From a virus: a DNA stretch of 50,671 nt. This document shows positions 30,985 through 40,864 of the stretch, one piece after another; the stretch's first letter is position 1; each line of letters starts with the position of its first letter. The position numbers and the translations under genes are program-made. Location: positions 1 to 50,671 of IMG/VR virus record IMGVR_UViG_3300017917_003276; one strand, 5' to 3'. Under the pieces are notes generated by a model. The model saw only the letters and a list, made by a program, of their open reading frames with translations. It made no database searches and was not told where the DNA came from.

Positions 30985-32134
30985 ATCCAGGCTTCATCAT
31001 ATCAATTTGTTTTTGCTTATAGTCGGGATCATTCCAACAATAATCAAAAATTCCAATAACATTGTCAATTTCTATTTTTACTATATCTAGATGGTTACTT
31101 AGTAATTCCCAAATTACTGTTCTATCTTCAGTTCCAAAACTGGCAAATAGATCAACATGACCAATCGGTAAGTATCCCAGGCTTAACTTTGTATCAGTTG
31201 GGTCCAGACCGTTGGAAACTAGCCATTCTTTGAATTTTAATTGCTCTTCTCTATGCCATGGATAATTGTCTTCCATGGTTACACTTTTCCCCCACTCGAT
31301 ATCAAATTCTCCCGAATAATACTCTAGATGTGTTATGGCATCACAAACAGTACTGGATAAATCTGGGGCATTTTCATCCCGCCAAACTTCAAAAAGGGTT
31401 TTTCCTATTTGTGTCCAGTGCATGTACACGTGACCAAATCGACGATCATACCCGTTATCTAAAAAACCTTGACGATGCTCATCGGTTAGTGTCAAGCGAG
31501 GCGCATGTAGAAATGTAGTAATCTGACTAGGCCTTATCCACTCAGGCAAAACTTGAAATTTTCGTTGACTTAAAATCAAATTTTCCATTTCGTGACAGAT
31601 ATTATTCAATTGCCTTATGGCATATTTGGTTTCGTAGTCAGCCACGCGATAATACGGACTCAAATCACTAACAGTGCCTTGTAAAATTTCAAAGTGATTG
31701 TGCAGTCGATTAAGTATAGATTGTTTGGGTTGTAGTCCTATTCTAGGTCGTTGATCTCGATAGGCATCGTCTACACCCGTTGATTCAATTGGATAACTGC
31801 TGGGGAATCTCACAGTATTAGGGTGAAACCAGTCTTCAATCAAATAGTTATCTAGTCCATATTTTTCAAAATCAAATTGGTTGATAACTTCGATTGCTTG
31901 ATTAAGTTGATCACATAAGTATTCTAAAGTCCTTGCAGTTTTTGGAAATCCCATAAAACAAAAGTTTTTTTCTATAGGATTTCCTGCTAGTATTAAACTT
32001 TTAAGGGCAACCTGCCAATCTTTGGCCAATTGGGTGCTGTTTGGAACTATATAATAATCTAACAAATCGCAACGATCTAAAGGATTTCTTAGAGTAATTT
32101 TAACTTTTGATTGAGCGGTACCACTCCAAGACAT
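30962..32134 (-). CDS. Conserved phage protein of unknown function
   Basis: This is a 390-residue soluble protein with no recognised fold. The N-terminal part carries ITLRNPLDRCDLLDYYIVPN, then PIEKNFCFMGFPKTARTLEY, a pattern I recall from T4-like marine phage proteins next to radical SAM genes. The C-terminal third contains LGYLPIGHVDLFASFG and IGIFDYCWND. It overlaps the radical SAM gene upstream by 35 bases and the SGNH gene downstream. Confidence 0.75.
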   Translation of the reverse strand: MSWSGTAQSKVKITLRNPLDRCDLLDYYIVPNSTQLAKDWQVALKSLILAGNPIEKNFCFMGFPKTARTLEYLCDQLNQAIEVINQFDFEKYGLDNYLIEDWFHPNTVRFPSSYPIESTGVDDAYRDQRPRIGLQPKQSILNRLHNHFEILQGTVSDLSPYYRVADYETKYAIRQLNNICHEMENLILSQRKFQVLPEWIRPSQITTFLHAPRLTLTDEHRQGFLDNGYDRRFGHVYMHWTQIGKTLFEVWRDENAPDLSSTVCDAITHLEYYSGEFDIEWGKSVTMEDNYPWHREEQLKFKEWLVSNGLDPTDTKLSLGYLPIGHVDLFASFGTEDRTVIWELLSNHLDIVKIEIDNVIGIFDYCWNDPDYKQKQIDMMKPGYDFSSNR

Positions 32135-33392
32135 CAGATCTTTCCTTTAGAATATCATCCATAGTATAGTTATCATTACGTATGCGTTCTAAGTGTAGCA
32201 CACGAGACTTACCACGAGCAACTGCTGCAGCGTAATCATTAGGCCACTGTTCAGCAAAGGTTGGTCTAGACTTCAATTGAACCAGCACATCCTTAAGAGC
32301 ACCGCGTGCTAATGGTGTTAGTTCGTCAATCCACGGATCAAGTATCGACCTAGGCAGAGCCAAGGGCGACATAATGATATCAGGTGAAAAACTAAACACA
32401 ACCTTTGCCAAAACATCTACGCCTAATTCATCGGACAACTTTTGAATATTTAAAATTTCAAACATACCCGGAAGGGTAAGTGTGAAATCGATTCTCATTT
32501 GGCGGCGATTTCTAGCGATTCTAAGACCCGCCTCAAAGTTTTTAACCCACGCTGCGTAGTCAAGACCTGTTCGTATATATTCACCAATTCTTTCTGTACC
32601 GTCAAGACTTGCACATATTTGCCAGTCACGAAGCCTAGCCAGAATATCATGGTAAAGGTTAATGCCGCGATAATCAATGCGGCTAAGATTGGTATTGTAC
32701 CTAGCGTATACATTTGGCCCATCCCCCAGTTCAACAATGCGTTGCATATAACGCCAATGTTGTTCAAACATTAGAGACTCGCCGCCTACCCAGTAAACTT
32801 CTTCAACTCGATGTTCCTCTACTGCCTGTGCAAACTCGAGTTCAATTTGTTTGCTCTGGAAACGCTCAATTTCTGCTTTGACTTCAGGACGCATCCAATT
32901 ATTTTTAGGATTGCGCCAATCGATCATATTGTGCTGCCTTTGTTCTGATTCCCAGGCACTGCTCAACATGTCTCCACACATACGGCATTTGAAATTACAG
33001 AGATTACTAAAACGATAATCCCAACTAACTGGCTGCACCGTTGTTGATCCGTCCAGTGCAGTATGCTCTAATACATACTCATACTTATGGCCAAATAGTC
33101 GATTAAAATAACTACGGTAAACGTCAGTGTTTAGTAACTTTTCGTTGCAGACTTCGCACTCAGGTAATATTTCGCCAGCCATCATGCGACGACGCACTGA
33201 CTTCATATGTTCTGAATTCCAATGTTCCTCTAAGGTAATAGGAATATACTTGCCTGTACCAGACTTTGTGTCGATGTACTGTTGAAAATTCTGCGCAGGC
33301 TCGCGGCTAGCACAGCACATTCTGCGTTCAGTCTGAGGACTGAGATATGTGTGCACCCAAGGAGCCATGCAAAAGGTATCTGATTTAGACAT
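32100..33392 (-). CDS. Radical SAM protein with N-terminal auxiliary-cluster motif
   Basis: The 430-residue protein has the radical SAM motif C132-x3-C136-x2-C139 (SNLCNFKCRMCGD) and the GGE-like YWVGGESLMFEQHW. Before it lie the cysteines C8 (TFCMAPW), C26-C27 and C79-x2-C82, a likely auxiliary 4Fe-4S (twitch/SPASM-like) site placed N-terminally. Such enzymes commonly modify peptides or sugars. ATG 33392 is preferred because C8 then lines up exactly with its paralogue at 34581; a TTG at 33410 is possible. It is one of five similar paralogues in the operon. Confidence 0.88.
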   Translation of the reverse strand: MSKSDTFCMAPWVHTYLSPQTERRMCCASREPAQNFQQYIDTKSGTGKYIPITLEEHWNSEHMKSVRRRMMAGEILPECEVCNEKLLNTDVYRSYFNRLFGHKYEYVLEHTALDGSTTVQPVSWDYRFSNLCNFKCRMCGDMLSSAWESEQRQHNMIDWRNPKNNWMRPEVKAEIERFQSKQIELEFAQAVEEHRVEEVYWVGGESLMFEQHWRYMQRIVELGDGPNVYARYNTNLSRIDYRGINLYHDILARLRDWQICASLDGTERIGEYIRTGLDYAAWVKNFEAGLRIARNRRQMRIDFTLTLPGMFEILNIQKLSDELGVDVLAKVVFSFSPDIIMSPLALPRSILDPWIDELTPLARGALKDVLVQLKSRPTFAEQWPNDYAAAVARGKSRVLHLERIRNDNYTMDDILKERSDVLEWYRSIKS

Positions 33393-34581
33393 ATCCCATG
33401 GCTTTGGCAATTTCTACGTGTGATTCAGCAAAATTTTGTTTTCGATATTCGTCAGTTTGTTTGATCTTTTGACAAAAATCAACGCCATCGCTAGTAGCAC
33501 CGTTTTCAATGAACTGAGCAATGCGAATCATTTCTATCTTGTGTTTACTGCCAAAGTTATGATTTTTCAATCTGTCGATCACTAGTACTTTGGCCTGGGT
33601 GGTCATGCGTCCTATATTCATTTCCCACGGGTCATGCAACATGTTAAAATATACGTGATCAAATGTCTGTGTCTGCAACCAGTCGCAGATTTCTGGTAGG
33701 TAGTAGACATTTTGTGTGTTTACGGTACAACATAGTTGAGTGCTGAGTCGACTGCTGCGAATCTTATCAAACTTATCAAGATTATCTAAAACCTGTGACC
33801 ATTTGGCTCCATATCTTTCATATTCAAAACGAGGTCCAATATTATCTATGCTAAAGGCAATTTCAACATGTTTGAACTGCTGCCAGAGTTCTGATTCTTT
33901 GGGGAATACTGTACCGTTGGTGTTGTAGTGTATTTCTATGTGTTGACTATGACCTTGCTCGACTGCAAATCTCAGCAGATCAAAATGCTGTTCAATAAGA
34001 AATGGTTCCCCTCCGGTAAATTCAAAATACTTGATGTTGGGCAGCAGAGTCTTAAGATTGTCCCAGAAAATATCGTTTTCTCGTGGCCATGTGCCTGACA
34101 TTAAGAAATGATGTGCCAGATGTTCTTTTCGGTTTATTCCAGGAACATAGTCTATTTCTTCTTTAGCCCATTTTGAACTAGACCAAGATCCGCAGATACG
34201 ACATTTGAGATTACAAATATTACCTAGTTTCAAATCAAGAAACCAAAGTTGATCGGGGTCAACGGTTGACCAATTGACGCTGTCGTAATATTCTTTGAGA
34301 CGAATTCTGCTGTTCATGCGTTTACTAATTCTGCCAGCATCTTCTTCGTCCCAACATCTTTTACAAGTCGGCGGTTTATCGCCGTCAAGAAATCTCCAGC
34401 GAAGATTCTGCATGTACTGACTGTGGTAAATTTCTTCTAGGGTATGATCTTTTAAAGAATACTTAGTACCATCTGGTTTGGTGATTTCTTCAACAGCCAA
34501 ACAGCAGGGTCTAGCCGTGCCAACTGGACTGGTTTCAATTGATATCCAAGGAAGAATACAAATGGTCTTAGGTAGGTTCAT
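33385..34581 (-). CDS. Radical SAM protein with N-terminal auxiliary-cluster motif
   Basis: This 398-residue paralogue of the previous gene has auxiliary Cys C8 (TICILPW), C26-C27 (RPCCLA) and C73-x2-C76, and the radical SAM motif C123-x3-C127-x2-C130 (NICNLKCRICG). FEFTGGEPFLIEQHFD follows. The substrate is unknown. I choose ATG 34581 (MNLPK), 14 bases inside the previous gene, over an upstream in-frame start at 34632. It overlaps its downstream neighbour by 8 bases. Confidence 0.88.
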   Translation of the reverse strand: MNLPKTICILPWISIETSPVGTARPCCLAVEEITKPDGTKYSLKDHTLEEIYHSQYMQNLRWRFLDGDKPPTCKRCWDEEDAGRISKRMNSRIRLKEYYDSVNWSTVDPDQLWFLDLKLGNICNLKCRICGSWSSSKWAKEEIDYVPGINRKEHLAHHFLMSGTWPRENDIFWDNLKTLLPNIKYFEFTGGEPFLIEQHFDLLRFAVEQGHSQHIEIHYNTNGTVFPKESELWQQFKHVEIAFSIDNIGPRFEYERYGAKWSQVLDNLDKFDKIRSSRLSTQLCCTVNTQNVYYLPEICDWLQTQTFDHVYFNMLHDPWEMNIGRMTTQAKVLVIDRLKNHNFGSKHKIEMIRIAQFIENGATSDGVDFCQKIKQTDEYRKQNFAESHVEIAKAMGYV

Positions 34582-35911
34582 AGTTCTTAAGATCACTGAG
34601 TTCTGTAAATGTGTCCCAGAAACTTTCTCCACGTATTTGATCTAATTTTTCAGTTTCTGTGATAAATCTAAACCAATGACTGCTGTTATCCTTAGACAGC
34701 ATAAAATTAATAGCACTGCTAAATCCGTTGGTTGCTCTCTGCAGGCTGTCATTGGGCATCAACCATTTGAGATGTTCTCGATAGGCCGGTTCAACTGTTT
34801 GCTTTTTAAAATATTCTGGGAGTATATCTATTCTGTACCATTCTGGACCTTGACAAATATTAACGTTAAAGTCCTTTGGTTTGATCAATCCTAGATCTGA
34901 CCACTCACGATGAAAATCCAATACATGCAGCACATTTAGTGTACTTACAGTGGCGCTGATATAAAAGTCCACATGTGGAACTTCTAAGATCATGCGTTGT
35001 CTATTTTCAACAGTCTGCAACCAATCGGTGCCTTTACGCATTAACTCGGCACGTGCACCGCTGGCATCTAAACTGGCACCAACGTTCACTGTGGTAAAGT
35101 GTTTCCAATATTCAAAAACATGCTTACCCTTGTACTGCAATTCACTGAAATTAGTATTGTACATTAACCTTACATCAGTCTTGCCCAGTTCTATTAGTTT
35201 CTCTAGCAGCAGATAATGGTCCTTCATGATCAGAGGTTCGCCGCCTGCAAAATAAACCTGCTCCAGATGTGGTATGTGCGGCTGCATCTGTTCCCAGATG
35301 TCAGATTCATGTTGACCTGCATACTCAACGCTGTTCATAGGACGACCCAAAACATCCGGCTTTGCGTTATAAAGTTTGATATGATCGTTATACCAGTTAC
35401 TGCTGAAAATTGGGCCGCAGGTTCTACAGCGAAAATTGCAGAGGTTGCTGAATCTCACGTCCCAGTATCTGATGTTAAACTCAGGATGCTCGCCATTATC
35501 TAGTGTTTTTTCAACTTCTGCAATGTGATGTCCGTAGTTTCTGTTGGCGTCATAACGCATGCTAAAGAATCCCATTTCTTCTTGTTCGTAACATTTAGTG
35601 CACTGCTTACTGGGGACGCCTGTCAACATGTTTTTTCTTAATTGACGATATTCATCTTGATTCCACACTGTGATCATCGAATCTTTGCGTAGATCACCCA
35701 GGGGATGCCAGTAATCTGCCAAGCAGCAAGGGTAAACTCTACCGTCGGGATAGGCATGCATATGAACCCAAGGTAGCATGCAAAAATGTTTACTTTCTAA
35801 CAACAACTCTCGTTGTTTTTCACTAAGTAAATCTAGTTCAGCAAAGTAAGGGGCTCGAGCAGTATAACTGTAACCTTTTTTATAAAAATTTTTGATTTTT
35901 TCATCGCTCAT
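34568..35911 (-). CDS. Radical SAM protein with N-terminal auxiliary-cluster motif
   Basis: This 447-residue protein carries an N-terminal extension of about 36 residues compared with its paralogues. Auxiliary Cys are C44 (HFCMLPWVHMH), C62-C63 (YPCCLAD) and C104-x2-C107; the radical SAM motif is C158-x3-C162-x2-C165 (SNLCNFRCRTCG). VYFAGGEPLIMKDHY is the GGE motif. ATG 35911 overlaps the previous stop (ATGA). The spacing of the auxiliary cysteines is nearly identical to the two genes downstream, indicating tandem duplication. Confidence 0.9.
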   Translation of the reverse strand: MSDEKIKNFYKKGYSYTARAPYFAELDLLSEKQRELLLESKHFCMLPWVHMHAYPDGRVYPCCLADYWHPLGDLRKDSMITVWNQDEYRQLRKNMLTGVPSKQCTKCYEQEEMGFFSMRYDANRNYGHHIAEVEKTLDNGEHPEFNIRYWDVRFSNLCNFRCRTCGPIFSSNWYNDHIKLYNAKPDVLGRPMNSVEYAGQHESDIWEQMQPHIPHLEQVYFAGGEPLIMKDHYLLLEKLIELGKTDVRLMYNTNFSELQYKGKHVFEYWKHFTTVNVGASLDASGARAELMRKGTDWLQTVENRQRMILEVPHVDFYISATVSTLNVLHVLDFHREWSDLGLIKPKDFNVNICQGPEWYRIDILPEYFKKQTVEPAYREHLKWLMPNDSLQRATNGFSSAINFMLSKDNSSHWFRFITETEKLDQIRGESFWDTFTELSDLKNYEPT

Positions 35912-37254
35912 AAATTTTCGTACCAATCGGCTAGATCTGGAAAAGTATATTTAAAGTCTTTGCCGCGTCTCTGATCGTATTGTTGATAAAACTGTCGAAA
36001 GTCGTTGTGTAAAGATGAAAGATCAAATGCTTCTGAGTGCGGACTATCAACTGTTTTAAGATATGTTATTAGACGTTCTACATGGGCCTTTTCATGAGCA
36101 TGCAACATACAATGATTACTAAAACGATCCAACCATTTCTCAAGTCTAGCACAATGGTACATTTTTTTCTCTTGTGGCAAGACCAGGGCACTTTGGAAAC
36201 TTGGAAAACGTAGAATGTTTAAGGTGAAGTTGGGATAATTCTTGCCCCACATGCTCTTCCATTCCATTAACATGGTTAGAAATTCAGGCAAACTTTCTAG
36301 GCACAGAGCATTAATAGTACACATCACATGTAGGCCGCGGATACGTTGAGTACGCATTAGATACCACATGTTATCTACCCATTCCTGCCAGTCAAGACCG
36401 TCACGAATGTATTCTGCATGCTTGCCCATGCTTTCATTGCTGGTATAGATATCCAATTCTACTCCTTCGGTGGCATCTAACAGTTGTTCTAGTTTATCCT
36501 GAGAGAACCCTAGGTTTGAATTAATTGCCAGGCGTGTTTGACTCTGGCCTTTATTCTTCTGAAACCACTCAATAAGGCGCCAGGTATAACCCGACATAAG
36601 AGGTTCGCCGCCTGTGATACGTAGTTCTTTGAGAGTCGTGTGAAGATCGGATTCCCACCATTGGAAGAACGCTTCCACGTATGGATTAGCATCATGGATA
36701 GTATATAATTGACTATGATCGTGGGTGTGAGTAAAATGGTTACGACCATCCGATCGGAGTCGCTCATAAGGCCCGTTATGCTTAATATCACGGACCCAAC
36801 TAGAACTAAAAGCTGGGTTACAATAAGAACATGCAAACTGGCACGTACGGTCAAACGCGATTTCCAACGTTTGAAGATTGACGTCTTGGGTATGGGGTGT
36901 TTTAAATGCAAGATCTAGATCCTCTTCAGAATAAATTTTAGTTTTGTAGACTCGATCACTGACAGTGCCAGCATCTTCTAATCGCCAACAGTATTCGCAG
37001 CCCGCAGGTCGCTCGCCTGCTTGCATCTGCTGGCGCTGCTCTTTCTTTTCTTGGGTATTGTGTATAGCCTTAGGATTTACTGCTATTTCTTTGATATCGA
37101 TCGCATGGGGTAAAGGATGGTGACAACTAGTAGTCTGGCCACTGCCCAACCATATGGTTGCGTTATACCATTTGGCTGCGCAGAAACTGTCTGACTTGAT
37201 GTCAATAACTCTACGTTTATACTCTAAATCTGTTTCATTTTGATTTTTCAGCAT
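35908..37254 (-). CDS. Radical SAM protein, C-x-H auxiliary subtype
   Basis: The 448-residue protein has the radical SAM motif C138-x3-C142-x2-C145 (RTCQFACSYCNP) and LRITGGEPLMSGYTW. The N-terminal cluster motif differs from the previous three: C25 (SFCAAKWYNA), C44 followed by His-His (SCHHP) in place of Cys-Cys, then C86-x2-C89. It is closest to the gene at 38314 (shared HNT.KKEQR, NGERP/AGERP, AEYIRDGL, PYVEAF.QWW). It ends DWYENL with an ATGA overlap. Confidence 0.9.
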   Translation of the reverse strand: MLKNQNETDLEYKRRVIDIKSDSFCAAKWYNATIWLGSGQTTSCHHPLPHAIDIKEIAVNPKAIHNTQEKKEQRQQMQAGERPAGCEYCWRLEDAGTVSDRVYKTKIYSEEDLDLAFKTPHTQDVNLQTLEIAFDRTCQFACSYCNPAFSSSWVRDIKHNGPYERLRSDGRNHFTHTHDHSQLYTIHDANPYVEAFFQWWESDLHTTLKELRITGGEPLMSGYTWRLIEWFQKNKGQSQTRLAINSNLGFSQDKLEQLLDATEGVELDIYTSNESMGKHAEYIRDGLDWQEWVDNMWYLMRTQRIRGLHVMCTINALCLESLPEFLTMLMEWKSMWGKNYPNFTLNILRFPSFQSALVLPQEKKMYHCARLEKWLDRFSNHCMLHAHEKAHVERLITYLKTVDSPHSEAFDLSSLHNDFRQFYQQYDQRRGKDFKYTFPDLADWYENL

Positions 37255-38327
37255 GTTAATTTTTTTAGAAAATTTTCAATATTGTAAAAGTTTGACAATT
37301 GGTATCTTCCTAGATTTTCAAAGAAAACCTTTCTGTTGTGATCACAAATGGGTTTAGACTTTGATAAAAAATCAGATAGATCTCTACTACACAATTCTTC
37401 AACCGAGTCAACGATTTTTAAAAGTCTTAAATCATGATCTTGGATTGAATCAAACGATTCATCTATCAAACCATCAAATGTCTTGTATCCTAGGTCATGC
37501 AAATTTTTATAAAATCCCGCCCCGGCTGCTATTATAAATGGATGTCCCATTAATAATGGTTTATAGGTTTTTTCTGAAATTAAATGATACTGACTACAGT
37601 AAAAAGTAGTTTCTGTAACAAGAGAAAAATACGAGTCAACACACAACTGATGATTTATTAGAATCAAAGGACAGTTAAAATCAAAAACCGCAGCACTGCC
37701 TATTAAAGGATTATAAAATGTATTATTAAAAAAATCAGGATACTCTGTTGGCAGACTAACTCCTTGACTTAAATCCGACCACAAGGCCTGCTGCAAAAGG
37801 TTTCTTTTGTCTAACTCAGATAGAATTTTTTTTCTGTGATCTCGTGGTTCTCTATTTAAAAAGGTAAATTTATAAGGTTTTTCAGTTTTGTTAAAAACAT
37901 CGTCATAAAAATTAAGAGCAATTGCCTGATTAAAATGATTAAAGGTTGAAAAAATATATCCGTTTATATTTGCATGCTCCCAATTCTGAGGCATGTCACT
38001 ACTTGATATGAAAAAAATTTGTCTAGTGTTAAAGTATTTTTCTAATTCTTTGAGGTCTTGCCTGTTAACAACCGAATAATAGCCGTCACTAAAACCTAAG
38101 ATGAGTAATCTATTAGTTATTGCCTGATCTAAAAATTTTTTGATTTTCTCAATTATTACAAAGTCATGATAAATTAAATTTGTATCTATGGTTGGGATAA
38201 AACCGTCTAATAGAAATAGTTCTTCTAATAGATTACAAATTTTTATTTCAACTCCTATGTGATGTGTAGCCTCAAAATATTTGATATCTTGTATACTATC
38301 TAAGGCTTTTAGTTTAATTTTCTGCAT
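37248..38327 (-). CDS. TEK-motif glycosyltransferase-like protein (paralogue 1)
   Basis: This is a 359-residue AT-rich protein. Its C-terminal part has LISEKTYKPLLMGHPFIIAA followed by FYKNLHDLGYKTFDGLIDES. Three other genes here (39695, 41542, 43418) share this (S/T)EK...(P/N)F(I/L)...LG(F/Y)..F pattern, which recalls the donor-binding end of GT10-like fucosyltransferases. A glycosyltransferase role is therefore inferred, not shown. I choose ATG 38327, overlapping the previous gene by 14 bases. It lies between two radical SAM genes of the C-x-H subtype. Confidence 0.68.
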   Translation of the reverse strand: MQKIKLKALDSIQDIKYFEATHHIGVEIKICNLLEELFLLDGFIPTIDTNLIYHDFVIIEKIKKFLDQAITNRLLILGFSDGYYSVVNRQDLKELEKYFNTRQIFFISSSDMPQNWEHANINGYIFSTFNHFNQAIALNFYDDVFNKTEKPYKFTFLNREPRDHRKKILSELDKRNLLQQALWSDLSQGVSLPTEYPDFFNNTFYNPLIGSAAVFDFNCPLILINHQLCVDSYFSLVTETTFYCSQYHLISEKTYKPLLMGHPFIIAAGAGFYKNLHDLGYKTFDGLIDESFDSIQDHDLRLLKIVDSVEELCSRDLSDFLSKSKPICDHNRKVFFENLGRYQLSNFYNIENFLKKLTC

Positions 38328-39702
38328 GCCATTTGCATTCTTGCCAGAACTCTCGCATCTGAGGGAAAGTCTGTTCAAAACTTAACCCGCGACGCTTGTT
38401 ATACTCGTTGAAAAAACGATAGAAATCTGCACGTTGTTCGTGCAGATATTTTTCATTTAATTTTTGACCATTTTTCATCCAGGCAAGGTCTCGCTCCATA
38501 CGTTGGATTTCATAATCTTTGAACCCATCATATCGAGATTCACCTTCTTTGATCTTGTGTGTCTTCATCCATTTGATAGTATCCTCAAGAATACTCACAT
38601 AAGATTCTGGCAATATTTGAAGACTTTGCCACTGCGGGGTTCGCAGAACGGGAGTATCAAACCACACTCGTTGATAGGTATGACTATGTTTACCGCGAAG
38701 ATCTAGTATATATTCTAACAATCGTTTTAATCCCAACAAACTGAGATTGTTCATAGTTATGATAAAGGTCAGACTATTACGTCCGGGAATTTCAGTGAGA
38801 AACCTTTCTATATTTTTAATACATCGATTATACTCTAAGCCATCGCGAATATATTCTGCATGTTCAGGAACACCAGTATCTAGACTCACATACTGCATGA
38901 AATGTTCTATACGTTCACCTTCGCAGAGTTGTTTGACCTTATCTAGGTAATTTTCAAAAAGAGATTCTTCAACTGAAAAATTACTGGTAACATCAACGTG
39001 TAGGTCTGCCTTAGGGCTGGCTAAGATATAGTCAAACACTCGATGGGTGTTTTTATCCATTAAAGGTTCACCACCAGTCATTCGAAAATGTTTGAGTTTA
39101 GGATAGAGATTGGGCCACCACTGCCAAAATGCTTCTACGTAGGGATTATGTTCTCGTACTGGAATAGGTTGACGTCGGCCTTTGAAATGCACAGGATCAT
39201 TATGCGGTGTCTTTGTTGGGTAGGCGCCCCAACGATCTATATCTTTGCCCCAAGTTGAACTAAACTGAGGACTACAATAACTGCAGGCCAGGTTACAACC
39301 ATGACTAAAATTAACTTCTACATAACTTGGTGTTACGTCTGCGTCCCACAGTAAAGATCTAATCTCGTCATAGTGTTCTGCCGCCCATGGTTCACCACTA
39401 CGATAGTGTCTATCGCTTAGATGGCCAGCATCTTCCATATGCCAACAATAGTTGCATTCCTTAGGTCTTTCCCCGTTAAGCATCTTACGGCGCTGTTCTT
39501 TCTTGTGTGCAGTGTTGTGCAGTGCTGCAGGATTGAATTCGATCGGCACCGGATCAATTTCATGCAAGGGGGGATGATAGCAACTGTTGTTCAATCCAGT
39601 GGGGAGATGCAGACTTACCTGTTGCCATTTAGCAAGGCAAAGAGCGTTGCCCAACTTTTGTTGCATTTCTTCTGCTGCACTCATAAATTTGCTTTTACTC
39701 AC
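38314..39702 (-). CDS. Radical SAM protein, C-x-H auxiliary subtype
   Basis: The 462-residue paralogue of the gene at 35908 has auxiliary C22 (ALCLAKWQ), C41 followed by Tyr-His (SCYHP), C83-x2-C86 (ECNYCWHMEDAG) and the radical SAM motif C136-x3-C140-x2-C143 (HGCNLACSYC). FRMTGGEPLMDKNTH is the GGE motif. The start may be GTG 39702 (GGGA about 8 bases upstream) or ATG 39684. It is flanked on both sides by TEK-motif transferase-like genes. Confidence 0.9.
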   Translation of the reverse strand: MSKSKFMSAAEEMQQKLGNALCLAKWQQVSLHLPTGLNNSCYHPPLHEIDPVPIEFNPAALHNTAHKKEQRRKMLNGERPKECNYCWHMEDAGHLSDRHYRSGEPWAAEHYDEIRSLLWDADVTPSYVEVNFSHGCNLACSYCSPQFSSTWGKDIDRWGAYPTKTPHNDPVHFKGRRQPIPVREHNPYVEAFWQWWPNLYPKLKHFRMTGGEPLMDKNTHRVFDYILASPKADLHVDVTSNFSVEESLFENYLDKVKQLCEGERIEHFMQYVSLDTGVPEHAEYIRDGLEYNRCIKNIERFLTEIPGRNSLTFIITMNNLSLLGLKRLLEYILDLRGKHSHTYQRVWFDTPVLRTPQWQSLQILPESYVSILEDTIKWMKTHKIKEGESRYDGFKDYEIQRMERDLAWMKNGQKLNEKYLHEQRADFYRFFNEYNKRRGLSFEQTFPQMREFWQECKWHAEN

Positions 39703-40864
39703 GATTTTGATCCCAAAGATTATAACTAATTATAACATCATTTAATTCATTAATCACTCGTTTTCTGACTAAATTGTGAAATTTAGTTTTCATATGCATT
39801 ACGTTGTTGTTAAACCTATGTTGATTTTGCTTCCATATTATTTTGGCATAGTCTGCATCGCTTAATAACCGATGATTTAGATCAACTAGAGCAACCAATC
39901 TGTCTATGGGATTTTTGATCTTGTCATAGTCATGGTTTACTACATCATCAAATACATCAAATCCCAGATCTCTTGCATGTGATACTGTACCTGTGCTGCT
40001 GGCCCAGATTAAAAAATTACAACCGTAGATACTGTGCAGGGTCTTTTCCGTCAACATCCAACATGGTTCTTCGTAATATGTTTCGGCTACTAGTTCAACG
40101 AAACTATTTCTATATATCTGTCTTAGAGGTTTATCTAAATTTTCACAAAGATCAACTGTGGGTTGACTAACTCCAAATCCCAGAGAATCTTTTTGCTGGG
40201 CCCTTAATTTTCCATAACCGGCGATCAATGCTGGTTTAATAGACTGTTCATGAGTTTCATCAAACAACCAGTTGTTTGATTTCATAAAACTTGTTGATCT
40301 AGTAAGAAATTCAGAAATATTTTTTCCTGTTATAATTTCTACATTACTGTCTAAACCCAAGTGATACAAATAACTCATTAATGCTATTCTACTTCTTATC
40401 GGTGAGCCAAATAGTCCAACAGATGATTTTTGACAATCAAAATTTTTATCTAAAACAGGGTCAATCTTTTTATATTCTTCTTCTAATAAACACATAAACT
40501 CACAAGCAATTACTTTGATATTAGGAATATCATCTAATTCTCTGTCCAAATTAGCGACGTCACAAATCACTGTGATGTTACTGTTAGGGTGTTTATTTGC
40601 CAGATTAGAAAATATTCTTGCTGCCCAAGATTTTTTTTGCGAGCCGTATAAAAAACTTCGATCGGTTAAATCGTCTGGTACGAATATAAAAACATTTTTA
40701 GATGAAATTTTTATAGGGTTAATCATTGATTCAAACTTATCTAGCGGGTTGGCCCAAATATAGAAAACGTCAGAATCATTGGGAATGATTTTTAAACATT
40801 CCTTAAATAAACCATAGAAAAAATGGTCATTTGGGGAGCCGCGAGATACTATTTGAAGATTCAT
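39695..40864 (-). CDS. TEK-motif glycosyltransferase-like protein (paralogue 2)
   Basis: This 389-residue AT-rich protein has CWMLTEKTLHSIYGCNFLIW, then ARDLGFDVFDDVVNHDYD near residues 275-315, the shared TEK/LGF pattern, and SVGLFGSPIRSRIALMSYL in the middle. It is the most divergent of the four paralogues. It overlaps the SGNH gene upstream by 38 bases and the radical SAM gene downstream by 8. Confidence 0.65.
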   Translation of the reverse strand: MNLQIVSRGSPNDHFFYGLFKECLKIIPNDSDVFYIWANPLDKFESMINPIKISSKNVFIFVPDDLTDRSFLYGSQKKSWAARIFSNLANKHPNSNITVICDVANLDRELDDIPNIKVIACEFMCLLEEEYKKIDPVLDKNFDCQKSSVGLFGSPIRSRIALMSYLYHLGLDSNVEIITGKNISEFLTRSTSFMKSNNWLFDETHEQSIKPALIAGYGKLRAQQKDSLGFGVSQPTVDLCENLDKPLRQIYRNSFVELVAETYYEEPCWMLTEKTLHSIYGCNFLIWASSTGTVSHARDLGFDVFDDVVNHDYDKIKNPIDRLVALVDLNHRLLSDADYAKIIWKQNQHRFNNNVMHMKTKFHNLVRKRVINELNDVIISYNLWDQNRE

